Shown here in pieces: positions 1 to 6,977 of a stretch of 34,580 nt of DNA. Below the pieces are notes generated by a model. It had not been told where the DNA came from. It saw only the letters and a program-made list of their open reading frames with translations, and ran no database searches. The stretch is from a virus. Position numbers and translations under genes: made by a program. The stretch covers positions 1 to 34,580 of the IMG/VR virus record IMGVR_UViG_3300007542_000015; one strand, written 5' to 3'. Position 1 is the stretch's first letter. Every line of letters begins with the position of its first letter.

Positions 1-123
1 AAGAATCATCGATGAAAGGGAATTTATGAGGGTATTTTTTAAAGAAGGCTCAAATGTTTTAGAAATATCTAAGCAAATAAATAGATATAAATCTGACACT
101 TATTTAATGTCTCTCTCTACTTC
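1..123. repeat. Left copy of 123-bp terminal direct repeat
   Basis: The first 123 bases are identical to the last 123 bases (34458-34580). The repeat covers the 5' part of the first gene, so that gene is cut and repeated rather than flanked. This is what a circularly closing assembly gives. A genuine short direct terminal repeat is possible but would be unusual inside a structural gene. Confidence 0.97.
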
Positions 124-850
124 TGATGGAATTTACATTGCATCAGACTACCCACTTAATCACTTTTATATAAAGATGGGCGCTGTAAAAAATGAGTCAC
201 CATCAAATGTAATTATTGACTACTGGTCTGCAAGTGGATGGAATCCAGTGGTTCATCAAAATGATTACACTGAAGCATTCTCTCAGTCTGGCTTTGTTGA
301 ATTTACACCAGATAGAGACACGTCATGGACGCTCAGTAATTCAAATTCAAATGGTCAAAGCATAACAGGACTAGAAAGCATAACTGTTTATGATAAGTAT
401 TGGACTAGAATAAACGTGGACGCTGATCTCGATGATAATATAGAGCTTGAATTTATTGGTAATATATTCTCAGATGATGAAGATTTATTTGCTGAGTTCC
501 CTATATTTAATGACTCTAATTTTCTTTCCTGCTTTGAAAGTGGAAAGACTGACTGGCAAGAGCAGCACGTAAAAGCAGCAGACCTAATAATTCAAGACCT
601 GAAAAGAAAGGGGATTATTATGGGACCAGAGAAGATACTTGATAGAGATGTTTTATTACCAGCATCGGTTTGCAAGGTAGCTGAAATTATATTTAACGCG
701 TTTGGTAAAGATTATGAAGATCAAATAAAAAGAGCTAGAAACGAGTACGATAAGAGGTTGGATTTATCAAACTACTTAGTTGATACTAACAACAATGGAA
801 TAATGGAAGCCGTTGATGTTTCCTATAAACAAGGATGGCTTTCTAGATGA
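26..850 (+). CDS. Putative head-tail connector / neck protein
   Basis: A 274-residue protein encoded between the capsid/fibre block (upstream across the contig joint) and the tail terminator. The N-terminal two thirds is rich in beta-strand-forming residues (for example NHFYIKMGAV, WSASGWNPVV, SGFVEFTPD). The C-terminal third (about 175-274) is helical and charged, with a conserved-looking ending DTNNNGIMEAVDVSYKQGW. A C-terminal connector-like helical domain fused to a beta domain fits a head-tail joining role, but this rests on gene order more than on a motif. Start ATG is preceded by GAAAGGG. Its stop overlaps the next start (ATGA), so the two are probably translationally coupled. The gene begins about 40 bp after the fibre terminator in the circular map. 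Confidence 0.6.
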   Translation: MRVFFKEGSNVLEISKQINRYKSDTYLMSLSTSDGIYIASDYPLNHFYIKMGAVKNESPSNVIIDYWSASGWNPVVHQNDYTEAFSQSGFVEFTPDRDTSWTLSNSNSNGQSITGLESITVYDKYWTRINVDADLDDNIELEFIGNIFSDDEDLFAEFPIFNDSNFLSCFESGKTDWQEQHVKAADLIIQDLKRKGIIMGPEKILDRDVLLPASVCKVAEIIFNAFGKDYEDQIKRARNEYDKRLDLSNYLVDTNNNGIMEAVDVSYKQGWLSR

Positions 851-1302
851 GCAAGATTGGAATAGTTTACCCTGCCGTAATAGATAAAATAATTGAGCTA
901 TTCCCTAATAAGGCAAGGATGCACAATCCTTATGAGTTACTAGAGAATCCAGAAATATGCAGAAAAAACGCATGGGGCTTAAGGGTAGAATCCGCAAGTA
1001 GAGAAGATCTTGAGTTCTGTGACATCTCTATAAGTAGAACATTTACAATCGTTTTCGTTAGGCAGTTTGTAACACTTGCCAACAAAGAGGACGGCTTTGA
1101 TGCTATTACAGTCTCAATGCTAGAAGACCAGCAGACATTTCTAGAGTCATTCTTTTCTACTGACAAGATAGGTCAAGGTGATAATATCGAAAGGATTGAT
1201 ATTGAATCAATATCGGGAGTCAATGAGCTGACAGGGGATGAAAAAAAATATCTTTTCAGTGAAATTACATTTAACATATTAATTAATGAAGCAATAAGCT
1301 AG
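847..1302 (+). CDS. Putative tail terminator / tail completion protein
   Basis: A 151-residue protein lying between the connector and the tail tube gene, the usual slot of the siphophage tail terminator (lambda gpU position). The sequence has the pattern of these small alpha/beta proteins: an N-terminal helix (VIDKIIELFP), an NPYELLENP turn, then strands (SISRTFTIVFVRQFVTL) and a final strand ending NILINEAIS. It would cap the tail tube and bind the connector. ATGA overlap with the upstream gene indicates coupling. The stop is TAG, followed three codons later by an in-frame TAA. Function is inferred from size, order and pattern. Confidence 0.6.
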   Translation: MSKIGIVYPAVIDKIIELFPNKARMHNPYELLENPEICRKNAWGLRVESASREDLEFCDISISRTFTIVFVRQFVTLANKEDGFDAITVSMLEDQQTFLESFFSTDKIGQGDNIERIDIESISGVNELTGDEKKYLFSEITFNILINEAIS

Positions 1303-1313
1303 GAGCAATAAAA

Positions 1314-2792
1314 ATGGCTGGATTACAACGAGCGTCAATTTTCGCTATTAAAAAAGAAACAACTGAAGGAGCTTATGTTGCACCTGCTGCTGGTGCGGAT
1401 TTTATCCCACTTAGACCTGGAAGCAGTTTAAACTTTGAGCCAACATTACTTGAGAGTGATGAGCTTTTAAATGATATTGGTGCATCAAAAGGCTCAATTG
1501 GTAAAGAAGCCGTAAGTGGATCTCACTCTGCTTATTTAAAGCACTCTGGCGTTGAGGGCCAAGAGCCTGAAGCTGGTGTCTTTTATGAGTCACTATTTGG
1601 TTCAAAGGTTGTTAACGCTGTTGAATATCAGACTGTTTCGGCTACTGCTAATTCACTAACAGTAGGCGCAGGCGAGGGTGTTAATTTTTATCCTGGTCAA
1701 GCTCTATTGATTAAGAATGGCGCTGGTTACTCAATCAGAAATGTTAATTCAATTGTTGGTGATGTTCTTAATCTTAACTTTGAAATCACTTCAATTCCAA
1801 CTGTTGCAAGTCTAGGAAAGGCAATCACTTATTTGCCAGTAGCTCAAGGACATCCATCATTCTCAACTACTAAATATCTTGGAAATGGTCACGCTATTGA
1901 AGTCTCTGCTGGAAATCAAACTTCTGAAATGTCTGTAACTGCTGATGCTAATGGATTTGGTGAGGTAGAGTTTTCATTTGCTGGGACTAAATACTTTTAT
2001 AATCCAATCGAAATCACATCATCAACAAACACTTTATCGTACACTGATGACAATGGAACAAGCTCTGTTAATGTTTCAGAGAAAATTTATAAGACTCCAA
2101 TTGAATTGGCTTCTGCTCTTGAGCAATCACTAAACTCTGATTCACTTGAAACATTTACTGTCTCTTACTCAAATACAAGCGGTAAGTTTACAATTGCATC
2201 TTCTACAAGCTCTATTGTTGAGCTTCTTTGGACTGAGCCAAATTCTATTGGTGAAAAGCTTGGCTTCTCATTATTGTCTGATGACACTGGTGCTACTTCT
2301 TACGTTTCTGACAACGCGCTAGTGTTAACTTCTCCAATCGCTCCGACATTTGACTCTGCTGAAAACATTATTATCAAGGGTGCTGAATTATTTATTGGTA
2401 ACCAGTCTGACAATGTTTGCATTTGCGCTCAATCTGTTTCGATTGCAGTTAGTAAGAACCTAGAAGATGAAGATTGTATTTGTGAAGAAACAGGTGTTTC
2501 ATCTAAAATACCAACATCTAGATCAATTGAAATGAGCGTAACAGCTACATTAAATAAATATGACGCTGCATTACTAAACTCACTTCTTCAAAATGAAGGT
2601 GTATCTGCAATGTTTAACGCTGGACCTAAGCTTGGTGGTAACTACGTTTCAGGAAAATGCTTTAACTTTTATATGCAAACTGCTACCGTTTCATCATACA
2701 CAACAACAGGTGATAACTTTATCCAAGCTGAATTTACTCTAAAAGGATACGTTACAACATCATCTAAAGATGGATACCTGAACTTTGTTTAA
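1314..2792 (+). CDS. Major tail tube protein with inserted domain
   Basis: A 492-residue protein preceded by a good ribosome site (AGGAGC). The N-terminus (ASIFAIKKETTEGAYVAP..., then FEPTLLESDELL...ASKGSIGKE) and the C-terminal half (SRSIEMSVTATLNKYD...) resemble the phage tail tube family Phage_tube_2, which polymerises into the rings of a siphophage tail. It is longer than a minimal tube protein. Residues about 228-350 look like an inserted domain (NPIEITSST... TPIELASALEQSL... FTVSYSNTSGKFTI... LLWTEPNSIGEKLGF), a module seen inside various phage virion proteins and probably displayed on the outside of the tail. Two Cys pairs (CIC near 369 and 388) follow the insertion. The chaperone and tape measure genes follow directly, which supports the call. 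Confidence 0.85.
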   Translation: MAGLQRASIFAIKKETTEGAYVAPAAGADFIPLRPGSSLNFEPTLLESDELLNDIGASKGSIGKEAVSGSHSAYLKHSGVEGQEPEAGVFYESLFGSKVVNAVEYQTVSATANSLTVGAGEGVNFYPGQALLIKNGAGYSIRNVNSIVGDVLNLNFEITSIPTVASLGKAITYLPVAQGHPSFSTTKYLGNGHAIEVSAGNQTSEMSVTADANGFGEVEFSFAGTKYFYNPIEITSSTNTLSYTDDNGTSSVNVSEKIYKTPIELASALEQSLNSDSLETFTVSYSNTSGKFTIASSTSSIVELLWTEPNSIGEKLGFSLLSDDTGATSYVSDNALVLTSPIAPTFDSAENIIIKGAELFIGNQSDNVCICAQSVSIAVSKNLEDEDCICEETGVSSKIPTSRSIEMSVTATLNKYDAALLNSLLQNEGVSAMFNAGPKLGGNYVSGKCFNFYMQTATVSSYTTTGDNFIQAEFTLKGYVTTSSKDGYLNFV

Positions 2793-2801
2793 GGGGTTTC
2801 A

Positions 2802-3095
2802 ATGTTTGAAAAGGTTACTGAATCAGGTGTTTTAAAGTATAGGATGCCAAACATTCTTGAAGCGTATGACATACTAGAGGACTCTGGGTTCTCTAGTGGT
2901 GTAACTTCACCATTAAAACTAAAAAGAAACATTGTTAAAATACTTGGCCCGATGATTGATATATCTGGAATTGAAGGCGCTGAGTCTTATGATGATATTC
3001 TAAACATGACTGACTCGATGGCAGTTCCACTTAGTGAAATCGCTGACGAGATAATGACCAAAGCATTTGGAGCCTTTAAAAAAAAGAGTTCTTAA
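2802..3095 (+). CDS. Tail assembly chaperone, short form (gpG-like)
   Basis: A 97-residue protein between tail tube and tape measure, the fixed position of the tail assembly chaperone in siphophages. It ends in FGAFKKKSS. The last codons contain an A-rich slippery run (3078-3086), so a fraction of ribosomes should shift to the -1 frame and make a G-T fusion. The short form is probably the major product and would coat the tape measure during tail assembly, then leave before the virion is finished. Start ATG follows AAGGGGTTTC. The protein has no recognisable catalytic motif, as expected. Identification rests on position, size and the frameshift. Confidence 0.8.
   Translation: MFEKVTESGVLKYRMPNILEAYDILEDSGFSSGVTSPLKLKRNIVKILGPMIDISGIEGAESYDDILNMTDSMAVPLSEIADEIMTKAFGAFKKKSS
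3080..3086 (+). promoter_or_regulatory. Programmed -1 ribosomal frameshift site A AAA AAG
   Basis: In the zero frame the codons are TTT AAA AAA AAG AGT TCT TAA. The heptamer A AAA AAG is a classic bacterial slippery sequence (the one used in dnaX). Slipping back one base leads directly into the long -1 frame, and the zero frame stops only seven bases later. Position in the chaperone gene makes a functional site very likely. Confidence 0.85.
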
Positions 3096-3331
3096 AAGAC
3101 GCAATAAGCTGTGCAGAAAATGGCATGAGCTATGAAGATCTCGAAAATCTTTTGCCAGGTGAAACAGAGAACGCGGCTTGTATATGGGAGACATCTAAGA
3201 ACGTAAGGGAATATTATAGGCTAAAATCAGTAATAGACCTTGGCTTAAATGTAGACTTCAAGGAAATACCTTTTGAAAAGCTAATTGTGTTCTCATGGAT
3301 AAGAGAGGCTAAGAGTGGCAGAAAAAATTGA
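3080..3331 (+). CDS. Tail assembly chaperone T extension, read by -1 frameshift
   Basis: This frame is open from just after a TAA at 3077 to TGA at 3331. The first ATG in it (3125) lacks a clear ribosome site. Reading AAAAAAG (3080-3086) with a -1 slip joins residue 95 of the short chaperone to 81 residues here, starting EFLKDAISCAENGMSYEDLE, giving a 176-residue G-T fusion. This is the organisation of lambda gpG/gpGT, in which the T domain recruits the tail tube protein to the tape measure. The end overlaps the tape measure start by 17 bp. Confidence 0.8.
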   Translation, partial: KKEFLKDAISCAENGMSYEDLENLLPGETENAACIWETSKNVREYYRLKSVIDLGLNVDFKEIPFEKLIVFSWIREAKSGRKN

Positions 3332-5363
3332 GTTCGATCTAAAGATAGGAAAGAACGAGCTAGATAAAGGTCTTGATTCTGGAATAAAGAAATCAAAAGA
3401 TCTTAATGGTGTACTAGAAACGGCTCTCGGTGTATTCGCAGGAAACTTAATTACAAGCGGAGTTAATACTGTAGTAGGCGCATTTGGCGACCTTGTTTCC
3501 GTTGCTAAAAGATCAGTAGACGCAGCAGCACTCCAAGAAGTTTCAGTCAATAATCTAAATGCAGCACTATCTAGGGCAGGAATATTAACAAGAGAAACAT
3601 CTCAAGATCTTCAAGAGTTTGCATCACAATTGCAATCTGTCTCCACATTTGGCGATGAGGCAATTCTCGGAGTATCTTCGTTAATAACATCACTAACAAA
3701 GCTAGATAAAGAAGGCATCAAGAGTGCAACGGCTGCAACTATTGATTTAGCTACTGCGCTTGATATTGATCTTGGCACAGCTCAATTGCTAGTAGCAAAG
3801 GCTGCTAATGGTAACATAACCGCTTTTCAGAGATACGGAATTTCAATTGAAAAGGGAACAACAAAAACCGAAACATTTGCAAACACTCTAGAGGCTTTAA
3901 ATAAGCAATTCGGAGGAGCAGCATCATCAAAGCTAAATACTTATTCAGGCTCAGTCACTAGCTTGTCAAATGCCTATGGTGATTTATTTGAACCAATTGG
4001 TGACGTGGTAGTAAAGAACACTGACTTCATAGCAACGATAAATGAGATTAAAAAAGTAGTAGTTGAAGTAACTAAAGAAATATCTAGCAGCAACTCAGTT
4101 TATTCAGAGCTTGCTTCCGATGGTATCTTTGCTGCAATAACAGCTACTCAAATATTCTTAGATGCTCTCGATGGAATTACTGTTGTGTCGAAAGCATTAA
4201 TTAACTCAATAGTAGCAATAAAAAACGCAATTGTTTTAGGTGTAATCGAGCCGTTTAGACTTGCTTACGATGCTGTGCTTTTACTGTTACAAAACATTCC
4301 AGTGCTTGGAAGCCAGTTTGAGAATCTTGTAAACCCATTAGAGAATCTTGCAAACTCAATACGTGGCGATTTGATTGAATCAATAAACGATATTTCAAAC
4401 TCTGTTGATGGAAACGTTTTTAGATCATTGTCCGATGGTGTTGCAAAGTTTGGAAATGATATTATTGAGACATCAGCAAACATAAAGCTTTCAAATCAAG
4501 AGATAAAAAACTCAAATGCTGAAAGAGTTACTGATGAAGATGAAACAGATAAAGCAATAATTGAAAAAAGAAAGCAGTTAAATTTTGAGATTTTAGCACT
4601 TCAACAATCACTTGCAACAGAGCAAGCAACGGCGGCTGAAGAACTTAGAAAAATACAACTTGAAGCTGAAGGCGAAAGAGATATATCTGGAATAGAAAGA
4701 ATAGCAGAAATAAAGCGTCTTGAAGTTGAGGCAATTTTTCAAGCTGAGAAAGATAAGAACGCGCTAATTACTGACTCAAAAGAAAAAGAATTGGCCGATG
4801 AAAGATCATTTGCAAAGGCAAAGCTTGCCCTTGTAAAAATAAACTCAAAAGCTGAGATTGATGCAAAAAGAGAATTGGCACTTCAATAGTCTCAAATATT
4901 TAATTCTAGAATAGCAGCAACTCAAAGCTTCCTGTCTCTTGGAGAAGCTCTATCTAAAAGCGGATCAGTTACGGCCAAAGCCCTAGCGTCTGCAAACGCA
5001 GTAGTTTCCACTTACGCTGGTGCCACTCAAGTTTTAGGAGATCCTGCCATCCCAACTCTTGCCAAGCCAGCATTTGTCGCAGCTACAATTGCTAGCGGTC
5101 TTGCAAACGTAGCAAGAATCAATGGTGTTCAATTTGAAGATGGCGGTATTGTTGGTCAAACTGGCGCAACAAAAGGGCCAGACAATAGAGTAGCAACCAT
5201 TAGAGATGGTGAAATGATATTGAATGCAGAGCAGCAAAAGAAACTATTTGATGCAGTTAATAGCGGAAGCATGGGCGGTGGTGATATAATTTTACAATTA
5301 GATGGAAGAGAAATAGCCCGAGCGGTTAGGACTCAAATAAATGCAGGGTTTAAATTAGCATGA
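3315..5363 (+). CDS. Tape measure protein, interrupted by an in-frame amber codon
   Basis: The frame starts at GTG 3315 (GAGAGG upstream) and would encode 682 residues if the TAG at 4887-4889 were read; as written it stops after 524. The N-terminus (KIGKNELDKGLDSGIKKSK) and the Ala/Thr/Ser-rich helical body are typical of tape measures. Hydrophobic segments lie at about 285-330, and a long coiled coil (about 415-524) leads into the stop. After the amber the same frame continues for 157 codons with no other stop and carries the usual C-terminal signature (DGGIVGQTGATKGPDNR... IRDGEMILNAEQQKKLF), ending in a TGA that overlaps the next ATG. A full-length protein would predict a tail near 100 nm by the usual 0.15 nm per residue rule. 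See findings for the amber codon. Confidence 0.9.
4887..4889 (+). other. In-frame amber codon inside the tape measure gene
   Basis: The codon context is CTT CAA TAG TCT CAA. Frame, codon style and protein signature continue unchanged on the far side. One C-to-T change from CAG (Gln) would make it. No strong ribosome site with ATG/GTG follows closely, so internal restart is not obvious. Confidence 0.9.
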
Positions 5364-6118
5364 ACAGCTTTGAAATATATTCTGAAAATCTTATTTATCA
5401 ATCAACTATAACAGCAAGCAGCGAGAACGCTCAATTCCCACTAGCTAATCTTATTGATCCTAGAAGATCAAAAGTATATAGATCAACATCAAGCAATGAC
5501 AGCATAGTAATGGACTTTAACGAGACTTCAGAAGTTGATTCATTTTTTATTGTTGATGATAAGAGAAATGGCTTCGGTGTACACAAAATAACATTAGAAT
5601 TTAATGGAACAAACGAGTGGTCAAGCCCTGCGGCTACTGAAGAAATAGAGTTCAGCGCACAGCTTGGAATAGGATTTAAAGAGTTCACAATGCACTCTTA
5701 TAGATTTTGTAGAATCGTATTAAATTCAACTCTTTCTTATTGTGAAATTTCAAAGATCTTTATTGGTAAAAAGATGGATCTAGGAAAGTCTATTAACTTT
5801 GGATGGTCAATTAAAAATAATGAGCTTTCAAAAAAGACAACAAATAGATATGGTCAAATATTCACCGACTTAATACTTACCCAGAAAAATATCAATTGCA
5901 GTCTTTCATATTTAAACAAAGAACAGCTGGATAAGATATTTAATTGGCTTGATATTTATAAAGAGTCATCGCCATTTTTTGTCCGAATAGGTTGCAATGA
6001 AATGGTTTCTGATAATAGACGTTTCTCTGGAATGGTTTATCTGTCAGACTCTCCAAGTATTTCTAATCCCAACTTTGGAAAATACAACATGAGTATGACT
6101 CTAATAGAGGCTACATGA
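5360..6118 (+). CDS. Putative distal tail / baseplate protein with discoidin-like N-domain
   Basis: A 252-residue protein immediately after the tape measure (ATGA overlap), the usual place of the distal tail protein. Residues about 1-135 have the pattern of a galactose-binding-like (F5/8 type C) beta sandwich: SENAQFPLANLIDPRRSKVYRS, then SIVMDF, FIVDDKRNGFGVHKITLEFNG and FRIVLN-like strands. The C-terminal part (about 140-252) resembles a tail-tube-like fold (KSINFGWSIKNNELSKKTTNRYGQIF... YLNKEQLDKIFNWL). It likely forms the ring joining tail tube to tip and may bind sugars. The assignment is by pattern and order. Confidence 0.55.
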   Translation: MNSFEIYSENLIYQSTITASSENAQFPLANLIDPRRSKVYRSTSSNDSIVMDFNETSEVDSFFIVDDKRNGFGVHKITLEFNGTNEWSSPAATEEIEFSAQLGIGFKEFTMHSYRFCRIVLNSTLSYCEISKIFIGKKMDLGKSINFGWSIKNNELSKKTTNRYGQIFTDLILTQKNINCSLSYLNKEQLDKIFNWLDIYKESSPFFVRIGCNEMVSDNRRFSGMVYLSDSPSISNPNFGKYNMSMTLIEAT

Positions 6119-6555
6119 AGTTAATAGTTGAAACTCTTTACACATCATTAGCGCAGGAAATAAATTGTAACTCTGAGAGAAGGGTTCACATTGGCGCAAT
6201 AATTCCCTATTTATATTTTCATAATTTAAGTAGTGGAGAGTTCAAGCTTGAAATATTAAAAAACGATTCTGTCGTATATAGTCATTTGTTTGACTGGCAA
6301 GACATAAAGGGAAGCATAACGGAAGATTATTTTCACGTTTATTATCCTATAGTCCCTAGTAGTCCAGTACAAATAGAAGAGGGATCATACTCTATTGTTT
6401 TAACGGCATTGTCTGGTTACAATGTTGAAGGCAATAGCTTTCTAGGTTGGATAAAACAACATGAGGATATTCAATTAAAAATGGATTACTTGCCTAGTAG
6501 TGACAATCAAAACACATTTACTGTACGATTCAAGGAATACAAGGACGGAATATAA
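6115..6555 (+). CDS. Unknown minor tail protein A
   Basis: A 146-residue protein not matched to a named family. It is rich in aromatic and beta-forming residues (IIPYLYFHNLSSGEFKLEILKN, YSIVLTALSGYNVEG) with no Cys-rich or catalytic motif. It overlaps its neighbours on both sides (ATGA at the start, TAATG at the end), so it is co-translated with tail tip genes and is probably a virion component. A beta-sandwich accessory domain is my guess. Confidence 0.65.
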   Translation: MKLIVETLYTSLAQEINCNSERRVHIGAIIPYLYFHNLSSGEFKLEILKNDSVVYSHLFDWQDIKGSITEDYFHVYYPIVPSSPVQIEEGSYSIVLTALSGYNVEGNSFLGWIKQHEDIQLKMDYLPSSDNQNTFTVRFKEYKDGI

Positions 6556-6977
6556 TGGCAAGAATAGTTACATTTTCTGATTCATTTACATCGGCAACAG
6601 AGCCACAAATTGAAGGCTTGGCACAAGAGAACTACTTGGTTCAAAACAATGCAACAAGTCAAGTATTGTTTAATATTGATGCATCGACATACAAGTCGGC
6701 TTTTTTTAATTATGAGCTAATTAGAAAGGATGATTCTGAGTCATTTATTGAGACTGGTAAGATGCAGATTGTTTATGATGGATCATCATGGAATTTTATC
6801 AAGAATATATTTACAAACGATGAGCTTATTGTGAGTGATTTAATTAACAATGAACACGTTGTTTTATCTATGCAAACAACTGGTGATTTAGGAGAATTAA
6901 TTTATAGCTCAGGAAACATGGGCCTCGGTTATGAGGGTAGCTTTAGAATTTCAATCGTAAGGATAGTAACTGTATGA
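6555..6977 (+). CDS. Unknown minor tail protein B
   Basis: A 140-residue protein of unknown function. It shows repeating strand-like stretches (FNYELIRKDDSESFIETGKM, IVYDGSSWNF, LGYEGSFRISIVRIVTV) and an N-terminal half rich in Ser/Thr/Asn. The start shares the A of the previous TAA (TAATG), and the stop overlaps the fibre start (ATGA). Placement just before the large fibre suggests a fibre-anchoring or tail-tip role, by context only. Confidence 0.62.
   Translation: MARIVTFSDSFTSATEPQIEGLAQENYLVQNNATSQVLFNIDASTYKSAFFNYELIRKDDSESFIETGKMQIVYDGSSWNFIKNIFTNDELIVSDLINNEHVVLSMQTTGDLGELIYSSGNMGLGYEGSFRISIVRIVTV

Noticed and set aside
4529-4550. Hammerhead-like CTGATGA...GAAAC motif
   Set aside because: It lies in the coding coiled coil of the tape measure, and no matching stems I and III were found.
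4887-4889. Genome-wide reassignment of TAG to glutamine
   Set aside because: TAG ends several genes at sensible points (847-1302, M15 endolysin, ssb, HNH at 25873, portal, 29580 gene), and other in-frame TAGs within genes were not seen.
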